DNA of 64,000 nucleotides from Neodiprion pinetum (lineage: Eukaryota > Arthropoda > Insecta > Hymenoptera > Diprionidae). Below, in pieces: positions 13,880 to 27,600 of the stretch. The stretch lies in assembly GCF_021155775.2 (NCBI RefSeq), contig NC_060232.1, positions 33,843,089 to 33,907,088 on the forward strand. Direction: 5' to 3'. The notes below the pieces were generated by a model. It made no database searches. It was not told where the DNA came from and worked only from the letters and a program-made list of their open reading frames with translations. Every line of letters begins with the position of its first letter. Positions within the stretch are counted from its first letter, which is position 1. Both the position numbers and the translations under genes were made by a program.

Positions 13880-15680
13880 TCAGACAGCGTAACGCGCGGC
13901 CCACGAATGGAGGGGAGGGCAGCGGCAGGCCGGATCGCAGGAAACAATTTGTATGAGGTCAGTTTAACCGCGATAAAGAAGCTGTCCTATCTCTGCACGG
14001 CAAAAACGAACATCACATACGGTGCTCGCGGGTCCGAAAGTGAGCTGGTTAGCAAGTTGATCGAGGCGCGCAGCCGCGTTTGCCAAATGGCAGGGGGAGG
14101 GGGATGAACCGGGGTTGAAAGTATCGGCGTCGGAAGCAGCAAGTGGCATTGATAACACCGCCGTCGATATCGACGTGACCGGACGATTACAGCTGCGAGA
14201 GAAATTCAAGTTCGAGGTTACGGGGAAGCGCTGCTCCGACTGTGAGGCCAAAAGCGATCCGCGCGCCTCGTTTGCGCGCGAATAAGCGAGAAGCAACGCG
14301 CACTGTTCGCCGCTCAGGTCGGCGGCATTCCGGCGCGAATCTCCGGGTGGCGCGGTGCTCGAATCGCTTCGACTTCCAGACCGGCCCAGAAGAGAATCCG
14401 CGAGATTGATCCCGACACGCGTCATCGCTCGATCGGGGATCGTCTTCGCCATGCTTTTCGCCCGGTTTTCGAGGCAGACAGGATCCTGGTGACCGAGTCG
14501 CTGTTCCTTCAAGCTCCGTTTCAACCGATCCTAGTTTGGGACTGACTCCCGAAGGGGTGACGACGGGTCCGAAGTCCCGTTGATCACTGATCTTGCAGGA
14601 CTCGATCAGTCGCTGAATTCGTGCAGTGGAGGGGAATGCAAATTTTGAAATGAGCGCGTGAGCAGCGGATCATACGCTAAGAGGAAACCGTGAGAATCGC
14701 TTTGTTGCACGTAGTCGGTTGAGTGGACAAGACGTACGAAGAAAATAATGAATTCGAATCCGACAGTGTTGAATGTGAAGTGATAAACTGCGTCGGAACA
14801 ATTATCGACCGTTACTCATATTCGACGACTGTGCGGCAACGGTGTAAAAATAGGAAAAAGATTGCCTATTGATAACGGCGCGAGAATAATCAAGTATAGG
14901 GAGAAGCTTCTGTCGACCTCTTTTCAAAGCTCATTGAGCGAGGCTCAAAGGATTATCAACCCCCGGCTGGCATTCTATGGATCTCGTTCGAAGAATGAGA
15001 GTTTCGGCATCTCGCGTCGTGACGAAGGCGACAACGTTGAGTGGTACTTGTAGAGGTTGATACAAATACTATGAAACATGATTTCGAAAGTGAAATCCCA
15101 CGAAATGTCCCTCGTCGTTCCAGCAGCTGGCAGGTGTCTCATCGCAGCTATCGTCTGCTAATTTGACTAGTGAGTGATCGTCTCGGACCGCCGAATTCGA
15201 GACTAATAATACCCGAGAGACTCGATGAAGATTAGTCCGGTATCTCGGGTCCCAGGTGGAATTCTTACCAACGTTGACGAGCTATTTCCATCCGCGATTT
15301 AATCAGGCCGTTGGACAATGTCGAAAATAATTTCCAAAGACTATGCAGAGTGTCGTTGAGTGCGAAACTTTGCTGATCGTGATCGGTATTTGTGTATAAT
15401 ATACAGATTTTGTGCTGCGTAAGGTGTCGGGATAGTTGATAATCGTCTGCGTGGAAAGAAGCACAGTTTTTTGGTAACCGTTGATCGAAGAAGAGTGAAC
15501 GAACTCGCTGAGAAGGGGCGGTGAAAGGAGGGATTTTTGAGCAACGGTTCGAAGCTGAAAACAAGCCGCTCGTATGATGAGAAAACATTGACATGTGTGA
15601 GAATATACGGTGTCAATTAGACGTGGCTGATATTGTGATCGCTGCTGGTTATGCGAAATTAACGGTCATGTGCTAACTGG
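13880..15680 (+). promoter_or_regulatory. GC-rich block and candidate non-coding first exon
   Basis: From about 13,880 to 14,550 the sequence is clearly richer in G+C and CpG than the kilobases on either side. An initiator-like TCAGT sits at about 13,957. No long plus-strand coding frame follows; short frames such as 14,862-15,053 would be upstream ORFs. The stretch ends at 15,680 in GG followed by gtaagt, a near-perfect 5' splice site. An internal acceptor-like ttgcag at 14,593-14,598 would allow a shorter exon. The next plus-strand gene is the GPCR at 33,789, whose start codon lies one base after a splice acceptor, so it needs an upstream non-coding exon. The link between the two is inference; an unrelated lncRNA or an enhancer is possible. 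Confidence 0.3.
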
Positions 15681-18600
15681 GTAAGTTACCGTTCGTTACA
15701 GTCAATTTGGAAAAAAGGTTTTTAACGGGAAGTTGCGTCCGAAGAATTTGCTTGAAACATCGTAGCCCGCAACTTTTAGGTATTTAACTTTTACAATTCT
15801 CTTGTAATGAGTACATATCGAAAAACCTGAAAAAAGTTCAAATCTACGGTTTAATCTTATACCACGAGCCTGTGAATCTGGTAACCTAATTAGGCAGCGA
15901 AACGATCGTAAAAAAAGTTTCAAGCACAGCAACGCAGTAAAAAAGTTTCTGGCCTACAGTTCATAAAAATTAGAGCTTTCAACGAGATTTGAAAAAAAGA
16001 TGCTGATTCCTCGATTCCGCTGATTCATTTCAATCAAAATTAGCATCTCGGCTGCTAGATTCAACTTCATCCCTAGCCGACACGTTATACCAACACAGAA
16101 AAAGCACTGCGAAATAAATATGCACCAAGTTCAAGTACCGTATCTAATTATTGGACGAAATTTGTGTACCAGGGGCGTAATTAGCAATAATTCAACAGGG
16201 TTCATCCGGCCAAAAGGTCGTTCCAGCCTGTCGACTTTTTTCCTTGTTGTGGTCGTAAGGGGAGAATCCGAGTTCCTGCCGTGTGCTCAGCTACTTCCTA
16301 CAATACCTCAGGGACTAGAACATAATCATTCCTTGGTGCTCGGTACACCTGAGCAAAATTGGCCCAGTCACATTTTTATTGCAGGTCATAAATGACGACG
16401 TACTCAAGCAATCTGGGAATTTATTCACTAGCAAAATTGCCGTGATGTCTCTCGTGCAATTTCGTACCCAATTTATGTACCCTGGATCAGTTCAACGCGC
16501 GTGATTTTCATCCCGCAGTGCCAGGGATCGATCGGTAGTTGACAACAAAGTTTTTAATCAGTTTAGAGGTTCTCTAGGCGCCGGATAATCAAGCGCCATA
16601 CCGTAATTCCATTACCTATCTTTGTACTCAACGTACGAGTACATTCCCTGTTCACATTCGTGCCCTAGAAGTTAATTTATAGTCTCTCTGTGTTTGGCGG
16701 TTTGCTGTTTATTCGCAAACGTATACCAAGCTCCTTGATTTCGGTGAATGGGTAATCGGGAATACGTAGAGATGAAGCGTTCTTGAATCCTGTTTATATT
16801 TACCCGCGTAAATGAGTATACCATTTCAGACCCATGGATGTAAGTAGAGTTTCAGCCTATTTGTTCGTGGAATATCGTCTAGCCAGTCGTCTAACAATAA
16901 GTCGTTTATCACGAATTTCTTCCCTCGACACCCCGGATGCTTGTTGATTTATCTTTGGTTTCGCGTAAAGTCGAATTATATTGTTTGCCAATGAAGAACG
17001 GCGGTCCAGCGGTTGAGCAAAACGAGTGGACGGTAAAAACGTGGCTATTGAAGTTGTTTACGCTCACTTTTAACTCGGCTGAAATTTATTAGTTAGGTTT
17101 GAAATTTCGGCGAAGTTGCGAAAACATCGAGGATCCAATTAAACATGGATCTTGGGCAATTTTCATGGTTCTTGGGAAATTAGGCTAACGTTGATATTTG
17201 TGCAAAAATCAGCAATTCGGAACCAGCTTGTACTTTGGTTATGCCTAATGATGCGCATACGAATTACCCTAATTATACGGATTTGGTGATGCGGCTTTAT
17301 CTCATCTAACGTAAGATCGGTTTCATTCCATCTCGATAAACCTTCGGTCATTCATCTTGAGATGATGGACGTAAGACCTTGAATCTTAGGTGACCGAATA
17401 TGAAGTCGTTTATATGTTAAACTACAGGATTTTATGGCTGTAAAAACATGATAGGTAATTTCGTGACAGGCGGACTTCGAAGACTTCTAGTTTTTTCGTG
17501 CTTCTCGTTCTTAAAACTTACAATGTACGACGAATAATAATCATTTGAATCAGTTCGGGCTTGCTTGAATTGCTACTCAATAATTGACGATAACTGAATA
17601 ATATAATTTGGGGGGCTTGAATGTTTCTATCCGGCGTTCGCTGCTTGACGACAAATTAACATACATCTGTGTACACACGCTTCGGCAAATATTCTTCCAA
17701 AGCAATCTTGATTCAGATTATTCCTTCAGCTCTGAAAAAACATGTTAAAGTGACGTATTACGCTACATGTTTATAGCAGATATACTTTATTTAACATGTC
17801 ATCTACCGAGAAATTATCCGGATCAAATATCATCTTCATTTTCCCTCAAATCTCAAGTTTTTAATTTTTTTTTTCCATCTCGTATATTATTGTTTAGTGT
17901 ACTAAAAAACTATGCATCGCGGCACAGCTTAATCCTTGTTAACTTGATCGATGTATAATCATTATTGTTTCGAAGGCTCATTTGTTTTTTCTTTTAGTAA
18001 ATATCGTGCGTAATCGATATGGCGTAGGTGAAATATTGCTTGTCACTCAGGAATGGAAGAGCGAATTTATCCGTAAGTAACAACTGATTATCAATTCGTC
18101 GGTGTCGTGTTTTTATTCCTCGTTGCGTTTCATCTCTCCCCACGAATCGTGCGAAACGTGAAAAATGTTTTGGTAACGCTGTCGTTCTAATTATCTTCTT
18201 TATCTTTTATTTACCTCGTTTTTCAACAATATTTAACTGGCCACCGTGATTTCTGATATTGACAGTAAGCAAGATCGATTTTATAATCGGATGTGAACCA
18301 GGGGACTCCGGGTTATAATGCGTACAACATTTTTTTTCCACTTCTTTTTACCCTTTGGCCATATCGCGGTCCGAGTGGTTGCACGTTGGACGCACGGTGA
18401 TTTTCGTATAAGCTATAATTTCGTCTCATACACCAAAGTCCAGCTTCGATGATTTTTGAACTAGTAAAAAGCCTGCTGTAAGTGACGCGCTGTAATGAAA
18501 ATCCGCGACGGGTGCTTTTTCGCAAATACAAATCTGTGAGTTGGAGTGAAAATTGCGAGCTCCCATTCTCATTGCCGACGCTGATTCATTCGACCGTGAA

Positions 18601-21600
18601 TTTTCCCCCACCTCCACCTCTAAAATTCTAATTCAAACTCCTTTGTGTTCTAGCGTGAAATTTTCTCTTGTGGTTCACAGCCGACGTTGAGCCTGCACAG
18701 CTTTAATTTACAGTCAGATTGTATCGTGAAAATTTACGTTCTATAGTTACTTTCTCAGAGAAATATTAAGCATAAGGAATGCCAAGAGAAAGCTTTTTTC
18801 TACATGAAATCGCAGTCAAGGGTAAAGAGTGTCGTATACGCAGTCTACTTTCAATTACTTGACGCGAAAAAAAAAAAAGAAAAGAAAATTAAACCTGCTG
18901 CATACCTGTTTCTAACGCGATCAGCATAATAACAGAGAGCAGAGAGTTCAGTGGGTTCGAAATTTTGCGTATCAATTATGAGACTCGCACAATATTTACA
19001 TATTTTTTGTTTTATTCGCAGCAGCGGATTTACAGAGTCGTCAATCACGCCTGAGACGTGCATTTGAATTTCTAATGTCCGAAGCCGTATCTTCGTTCGT
19101 TGAAACGGAGGAGTCATAGCTTCTCGTAAATTTACTGTGACGATGACAATTTTACGGGTTCAACTTGACAAAAAATTACACGTATCATCTGGACTGACAG
19201 CATTCGTTATCTCGTATATCTACACACCTACATATGTATAACTTTTATTTCACTCTCCCACGATCAATCTCGTGACACGAAACATCGAGAGGTGAGGTAG
19301 CCATTCGCGCCATGTGTTTCAGAGATCGTTTAGAGTCCTGCCGCTAACGATTGCCAACTTTTCAAAAAACTTTCGTAAAATCGTTTAAGCAAATTGCCAG
19401 AAGCATCTGATCCAGCTGCAAAAAAGTTTCAGTTTGCCATGTTTGTGCAAAATACAAGCATATCGTGAAATTCCGGTGCTCGGCGTTGTTCAGTTGTTTT
19501 CTCAGAAGTTAATCACAAGTTCGCCCATTCAACGGACTTGTTGGAGAAAAAAATTAGGAGATAAAAATATACGCATAAACTCAAACAACTCGAGGAACAT
19601 TTTCGAAACTTTTTGCGATGATGAACTTTGTAACTACAGCAAAGCACAATTTTGATAACTCAAGCTGGATATGAAACAATTTTCCTTTGCTATGCGGCTG
19701 CTGAGCTTCGGACAATTTGTTCTACCAGCTAAGACATTAATGTTTTTGTTTTTTTGTAAACAAGAAGGCAAGGAAGACCTCCGTCATGGGGAAACCGATG
19801 GCTTTCTTTGTACTCGGGGTTTATCTATAATTTGAGTAGTCGGATGCTTTGGTCAGGTACTGCGAATTTCCTCGCGGGATTCTGGGTCCGGCAACCGTGT
19901 GGCTTTTATGGAAAATTGGTCATTCGTGAGCGATAAAAGTGAATCACGCATCCTTTGCCGATCTCGTGGGGCAATTTCACGTGACTGTATATAATCGCCC
20001 AACATGTTTATACGCACCGTAATTTCATTGTACCTACGTCAATTTACCATGATCTCCGCGTTCGGTGGCCTTTCATGTGGCCTCGGAAGAGACGAAGAAT
20101 CGAGTAAACTAGGGGGAATTACTTGATGTATTTTGTGACCTTAGCGGAAAGCGATGAGCGGTAATATCAGTGGAAGATCGTTTCGCTATCGTAGAAAATG
20201 GTAGATTCCGGAGGAAAGAATTATCGTCGAGGCGAGAATTAGTTATTACGTGATAATGAAGTTCGGATGAAAATATCTCGGTAATAGCCTTTTACGACGC
20301 TTTTACTGCTCCGTTTTTAGGCCGTGTAAGCTCGAGGTCTGGCATGTGAAGGTCTGTTAAGGATAACGAATCGTGAGGCCGAACCGAGCATCAAATATTG
20401 ACCCGAAATTACCCAATAAGTGGTATTTGGAGGTAAGAAAACTAGAAGAAAAAGAAGAAATAACAGAACGCTTTTCTTCGTGGACCCCGGCGCTGGATTG
20501 GGAGTAAATATTGATACTGAAAATGCGGTTTTTCGAATGGCCATCGCCACGTTATTGTCTTAATTTTTTACTCCGTTGCCGACCCGCGAGACCATACGTT
20601 CCGAGTGGAATGCTGCGTGTCGATGTAAAATTAATTAAAGCCTAGCTGGAGTCGTACGAAGTTATCCAGAGATTGGTGTGCCGAAAATTTAAGGTATAAC
20701 TTTTTGGGTTAAACCCTAAAGCGCCTCTCCGAATTCTTTCTCTGGATTTTGCAAAGGCATTCTTCACGGCCTTGACGAGCTTCCCAGAGTTCTGCCCGCC
20801 AGACATAAAATGCGTCGACCCTTATTAATAGCTGAATAAAAGCTCTCGTATGTTTTATAACTTAACGTACTCTCTACGAAATTACCTGTCACGCGTTAAA
20901 TTCTTACCGGTAATATTTAGTGGGTCTCATTATACTTGCTTCCTCCGAGTTTAAACGCTAACGTTCCTTAATTGTTCCGTCAGTTTTTCCGTTCCTCTAG
21001 AGTTCTGAGACTAAGTTGATAAAATTATGGACAAAGTTTAATAGAACAGAATCCTGAAAAAAGGCAGGCATTTACCGGACCTCATGATTTAGATTCTACG
21101 CTGATATTGTTTCGGCTGTTTCAATTACGGCTCATGCATATCCTCACGGCGGTAGATTGCACTCCACTCATATTTTTAATACGCGTCTAACGCGTTTCGG
21201 ATAGCTATAAGATACACAGGGAGATAAGCCAACCAGGGCGTGTTTACGAGTGTGCGCGTGTGTGTTTTTTTTTCTTTTTTTACTTCTGTATAAATATTTG
21301 TGCACTAGTTTACAACATTGCGAAGGTGCATTCACAATCGCTCTACCTAAGTACAGAACAAATGAATAGGGCTGACATACGGGGTCTAAGAAACGAAGAC
21401 AGTGAACAATTCATTGATGGAAGTGAAATTCCGTCAGAGAAATATAAATGCGAACGGTTACTTGGACTTCGGTCAAAACTGAAGCGGTTGTTTGGCTGTT
21501 ATACGCGTCAGTTTACTTTTCTCCGTAACTAAATCTAGTATAAATTCAGGATGATTGAGAGACTCAATGTTGTTGCATTCGAACAACCCGGAAACAGGAA

Positions 21601-24600
21601 ACGTTGGTTTTGACAGCCGCTGGCAAGTAGTAAGAGCTGTTGCACGGATCATGGAGCTTGGGGTTAGAGATGAGAGAAACGGAGCGTGATGATGAATCGG
21701 TGGTATAAAACGATATCGCGAACCAGCATGCAGGAAAAATTGCTGAATTTGTTTTTCGCCCTGTTATATATTATGGATTGATGAACCGTGAATAATACTT
21801 GGTACATAATTTGGCTCGAATAGTATTATCCCGTCCTGCAACAAAAAATGTGTTTCACATCCGCATCTTCTCTTCACTGTACTGATGCATGGACTGTGTT
21901 TGGTTTAAAATTATGTAAGCAAAATGATGTGATAAAAGAAATGACAGAATTATTACCCGTCAATCGACGTTGCGATTCCGCACGCGAGATTTGAGATTCT
22001 GAACCAATTCGACGTTACTTGATTAAAAAAAGTACGAATGTCACAGCTACTGAAACGATCATTTTCGTTCAACCTCAACACAGTATAACTGTAGCTTTTT
22101 ATTGCTCCCGAAAAAATGTCACAGTAATTTTACATTTTATTACCCCGATCGACAACCAAAATTATTGAAAAATACCCCATCTGAATTTTCATTTCAAATT
22201 ATGTAGTGTAGCCGCACAGTTATTCGATGACATTTGTGTTTCGTTGTGAACGAAAAGTGCGCGAATACTCGTGAAGAGAAAATCTAATTCTTTTTCTCGT
22301 CTAACAGGTAAATAAACTGATATTATAATAAGTTACATTCACGGATCGTAGTACAATTCAAAGGTGGCGAAACAACATATTGTTTTTAACAGCTGTAGCT
22401 GTTGGCGGGTGATGAAAAAATTTCATGCATAAAATGACAGCTCGTACTTTTCGCGATAACGGTTGCCCGAATTCTCTTTTCATTGGGTGTTTAGGTATTA
22501 TCTTTGTTCAAAAATATACGAGGTGAAATTTTCGGGATTGCGTTGCGCAAGGAAATGAATTTACATATAGAACGCAAAAATTTTCACGTTTTCTACCAAG
22601 ATGTTGCTGCCCGAGGAGCTCAGCTTTCATATTCTTCACATCACAAGCGCGAAGCGCCGGTGAAAGTAAACTTGCGGCCGGAAATTTGATGGGTACCACG
22701 CAAACTTGATTAAAGTTTAGGAATTGGAGTCACCGCCTATTATGCTCTTGACGTCAAAGACGAACTCAGCCCCTGTTTCGGTAATTCAATGCGCGGCGTA
22801 TGTGATGCGAGAGATTTAATTCACGCAACTGATGTTCCAACGCATCGGTTACTTACTTATTCGCATTTTGAATTTGCACGCAATTTCAATTACAACTCCA
22901 GACTCCCTTGCGCTGAATTCAAATGATCCTGAATAACTTGAAGCGCGACTTTCACATCGTTAAAAAGTGTTTCAAATACATGAGCGATTTCAAAAGTGAA
23001 TAACTCGATGATTCTAATGCTTCTGTCAAGCAAATTTCAGAGGAGCAATGAACCCTTTTGTACCACGAGTACAAAGAGCGCGGTTTATTCTTCTCGTCCA
23101 ACTTTTACTCCCAAGCACGGTGATTACCTATTTTTCTTTTGGCCGTCGCGCCGTAGCAAAAGAACGGCAAAAATATCAGAGCGGTGATATAGGCTAAGAA
23201 TTGAGATAATTTTCGGCAACAATGCAGTCGCACCCACAATGCCGAGGGTGACGAGCAATCTTGTCCTCGACAATACCATTTATATTCTGGCTTCTAACCT
23301 CGATGCTTTTAGAGTATGATTGGGTCCGCATTTTTATCTTATTTTTGTTCGGTGTACTCGGGACCCGAAGCACAAGGTTCAAAGCATTTTCTCCGACATC
23401 GTGCAAACGTAGGAACGCAACAATGCTTGGCTAGGTATTATTCATCTCAACGGTTATTTCGAAACTATATCGATACCGGGATGACAGATTTTCATCAATA
23501 GGGCGTACCGATCGGTTTGAATCTCCTCGTGTCGAGCGACTCTGACACCGTTGGTAGTGAGAATTAAATTTCTCGCCGTTTCATCGATCCGCAAGTGATT
23601 CCGGTTTCTACCTCGGGTGAACAATTTTCTTTGTAGGTATTTCATACAACAACGGCTCTTATCGGAGGACGAGATGCAATCGGAGAGAATATTATATACA
23701 CGTCGTCAATATTGCGACAGAGACAGGGATTGAAATAAAGTTTATACCGTGATAGAAAGAAGAAAAATATTATAGAGTACGTATAAAACGCGCGTAACTC
23801 CTCGGCCCCAGCTGCGGTGGGTAGAAGAATTATTCATAAGTATATTATTTTTGTTACTCGCATTTTATTAGAGATGAAAAAATGATAAAGCCTGATGTAT
23901 CTTCTTCTCGACATCGGTTACGCGGCACGGTTTTCACCCGGCTTCGTAGGAACTTGATAATGGCATCATTTTTTAAACTATATTTTCTTTTATTCCACCT
24001 TCTTTTATGTCCGTGAGCGTGAAAATGAAAAACACTCGAAGCGCAAAGGTCAGCCTGCAAACTCTTACCGAGCTGCTTAAAGCTTGGCAATTGATTTCAC
24101 TCCGATCCAATTACAATTGAAACGCCACACAGCCTACAGATATCGCCGAGGCGAGTAAACAAGCTCTTAAAACGCGCAGAAGGCGATCCTGTCAGAGCCA
24201 GTTATTCATTGTCAACCCCAATTTTGTCTCCCATTGAATTAACGTTTGAATTATTAAAATTTATACCCTTGCAAACTTTCTCGCGCCAGCGATGCTCAGA
24301 CTTTTCTTGGTCACACTTCCGAAACCGCCGGGTCAAATACCTTTTCCGCAAAGACATTCGGCTGGATTTTTTCGAATTATTTAACTTTGTACTTCATGAA
24401 GGTATTTATATTCTCATATTTTTTCGTTTTTTACATTTGTCAAATAATTGAATCCTGCAATGAATATTTACAAACGCTTTGTCGTTGATGGGAACTCGCT
24501 TCCTAGAATCTCATTGTTCGAAATTTTCTCATGCATAAATGTATATAATTTATTAATTTATATGATAAATTTTGGGAATGAAGAATGATTAAGGGGGAGT

Positions 24601-27600
24601 CAAATTCACCCGAAAGTTCCGGCAGGCACATCTCGAGTGTCTCAATGTGCCATTACAGATTGCGGAGGCGGGTGTCAACTCGATTCATTTTATGGTTAGC
24701 TCGGATCGCGTGACAATTATAGCAAGTGCGTATGAAATTTCAAAAGCTTCACAGTATAATTGATGCTTCACACCTCAAGCTCTCGGAAAAGCGAGTTTAC
24801 GTTTAGATATTTTACCTACTTCTGACGCAAAATTTCGAGACCACTTCTTACAGTCGGGTGTAACTTTTCAAAGCTTACACGAAGGGAAAGGATTATTTGA
24901 GTCAAGTGATATTCGTTTGATTCAACTAAGTGCGACGAACGCGATATACTTACTTAATTCAACGAAATACTTTTGTTGGTCAAACAAGATCTAGTCTAAT
25001 AAACTGAACATTTTCTTAGGCATATAGATTTTGAGTTGAGAAAAATAACTATTTACGAGAAATATATTTTCGATATCGGAGCGGAAGTTTGTCGAACATA
25101 ACGACACAATCTTCCTTTTTCATGGTGATGAGAAGTATCACGAAAGAACTGTTTTTCCGGCTCGTTTTTTTTCGATCAACAAGATGAGTCCTGCGGTGTT
25201 ACGCTAATGATCCAGATTCCGGTACAACTTCTGATACCGGATGTTCGTTTGCCGCTTTTCTCATTAGGGATTCTCAATCACCGACCGGCCTGATAAATCA
25301 CAGCGGCATCGACTAGTCCGTTTGATTCAGGCCGAGCAGGTATAAATACGGCTGATCAAGCCCGGATACCTAGAACAAATAATTCCCGGAGTCTGTATCG
25401 CGCATCCTCACGAATAAGTCAATCTGATCGAAACCGTTTTTGGGAACTATTTTTTCTCGAGCTGGCAAGGTATCAAACGATTTTGAGAGCATTGCGGAGA
25501 TCTCGGCATTTTCGAAAGCTTTTAACAAATGACATGCGGGTATTTCGTGGGTGGTTAACCCCTCGCGTCTTGCCTATGGCTCATTCAAGGTGTTCGGTGA
25601 ACCCAGCAAGCGAGCTTTTCACTCGCGGCAAAACATATCTTTGGGTAAGTATTCTGCAAAAATGAGAATAATGAAAAGCCGCTCTTTGTGTTTTTTTTTT
25701 TTATTCTTGAGACGTTTGAAAAATGACTGGTTATTCGAACCGAAGCTCTTCAGAATCAGGCACAGAAAAAGCGACTGAGCTGTGAGTGGCATTATCTTTC
25801 ATTTGTTGGATCAAGTTTCTCCTGTCTTTGTAGATGAAATAGTACGGAATATGCCAAAGACGGGGACTGTCTAGTTAATAGAAATTCAATGTAGGTTCAG
25901 AGTTACAATAGGCACTCAGTGGAAATTGTATCAGTTTCTGATTTGAACTTGAAAGAAAAAGATACGTTTCAATATATCAGGCACTTTTATACGTTTGAAC
26001 CGTGTGACGATGAAGTTTTAATATCCCAGAACGGCTTGCTCAAATATTTGACGACCGGTTATAATATAACATATCTAACTAGCCACCAGCCAGCATCTCG
26101 ATTGAGAAACACACAAAAATTTTATGGGTCCCTCGCCAATTTCGTACAATTATACAACTCGGAGATGTTTATGGGTCCAAGGATACTTGAAACCCATGCG
26201 GCTAGTAACTCGGGTGAAATCAGCTGTTGGAATTTTACGATTACATTGGTAATTGCTGGTCTTTATTTATTTCGGCAATATACGAGTGATTGAATCAAAA
26301 ATCTGCTTCGTTCGTTCGTTCGTTCGTTTATTCTCGCAGTGTTTATTTCACCTTGGAGTAAAAATTTACCACGTGGGAAGCCCTCGTTTCGTTCGATCTT
26401 CGACGCGTTCATTTGCTACACCGCTTGACTCACATATCCATCATTAATCTGAAACTTATCGTAGTTACATTTAATTTGATTCTGAGCCGCGGTGACAGAC
26501 CCTTAAATATTAACTGTCAATTTGCACAGGTTATCTTCAATGACCTTCATGAAATATTGTCACACTTGTAAAATCTTTTCGAAAAATATGCCACCCTCAA
26601 AACTTTTCTCGGATCACTCAATCCTTTAGGCATAATAATCCTCACGTATTTTTGATACAGAAACATGTCACCACCGGCGGATTAAAAGTTATAATATCGT
26701 AATTTATATTCTCGCTTACCATATGCTCGAAATGATGAAAAAAAATCGCGCTTGTTGGAGGTGAAGATTTGAAAGCTCAAGAGGATTAACGAACACGGGA
26801 ATAAGCGCTACTTCTCGAATCGTTGCTGATAATATATCTTAAGAAGTTCGACTGTGTTTCTTTCGGCATAGTTACCATTTCGCTACGGTATTTTCACAAC
26901 TCAAGTCAATTCTTATGAACTATAAGCTAACCGCATTATTTTATAACAAGTGTCAGAATATACTCTTCCCGGGATTCTATTTTGATGTACTGTATATTCC
27001 CAAGGCAGAAGTTTTACGCTGAAAAAAAATTTTGACTCGTAGTCACAGTTGTAGAATTGATGTGAATTCATATCGAGTTTGTTGTCAGGCGACCAGCGAC
27101 GAAAATATTTAGCATAATTGATAGGATGTCGAATTTTCGAAGATTCGCATGTTACCAGCTCGAAAGAGTCTTACGAACGGCATCAGCTGAACGCTTATAC
27201 GAATGTCGAAAAGTGGTAATCGATTTACCGAAAAAAATGTTTTCCACGTGGCGGCAAAATCTTAGTCTTTGATAAAAGCACTCGCGTCGTTAGGTTCGAG
27301 ATATTAGAAGACGGCGCGCAAAGAGACATTCATAAAAATTTATGAAAATGGGGCCATTAGCGGCAATATTACTGGCAATCGGTGCCGTTAAATCTGTGAG
27401 TAAATGACGCGATAAGTATATTAACAAAGTGCACCATTTTTTCTCGTTATTCTGTAAATCGTAATACACAGCGTTTCTTCTCACCGTTCTTTGTTATTAG
27501 CGGCAGTGAAAGGAACTGGAACTTTCAATCTCAACGATAACGACAAATTGTTTCCCGCCTGTCGCATTCTCAGTGAACAAAACCTCGGCTGACAAGCGTC

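Noticed and set aside
13964..14524. 186-codon minus-strand frame in the GC-rich block
   Set aside because: It starts at TTG, has no motif, and GC-rich sequence is poor in stop codons, so a long frame is expected there.
25919..26293. 124-codon plus frame with a hydrophobic C-terminal stretch
   Set aside because: It starts at GTG, the acceptor before it is purine-rich, and nothing in it is recognisable.
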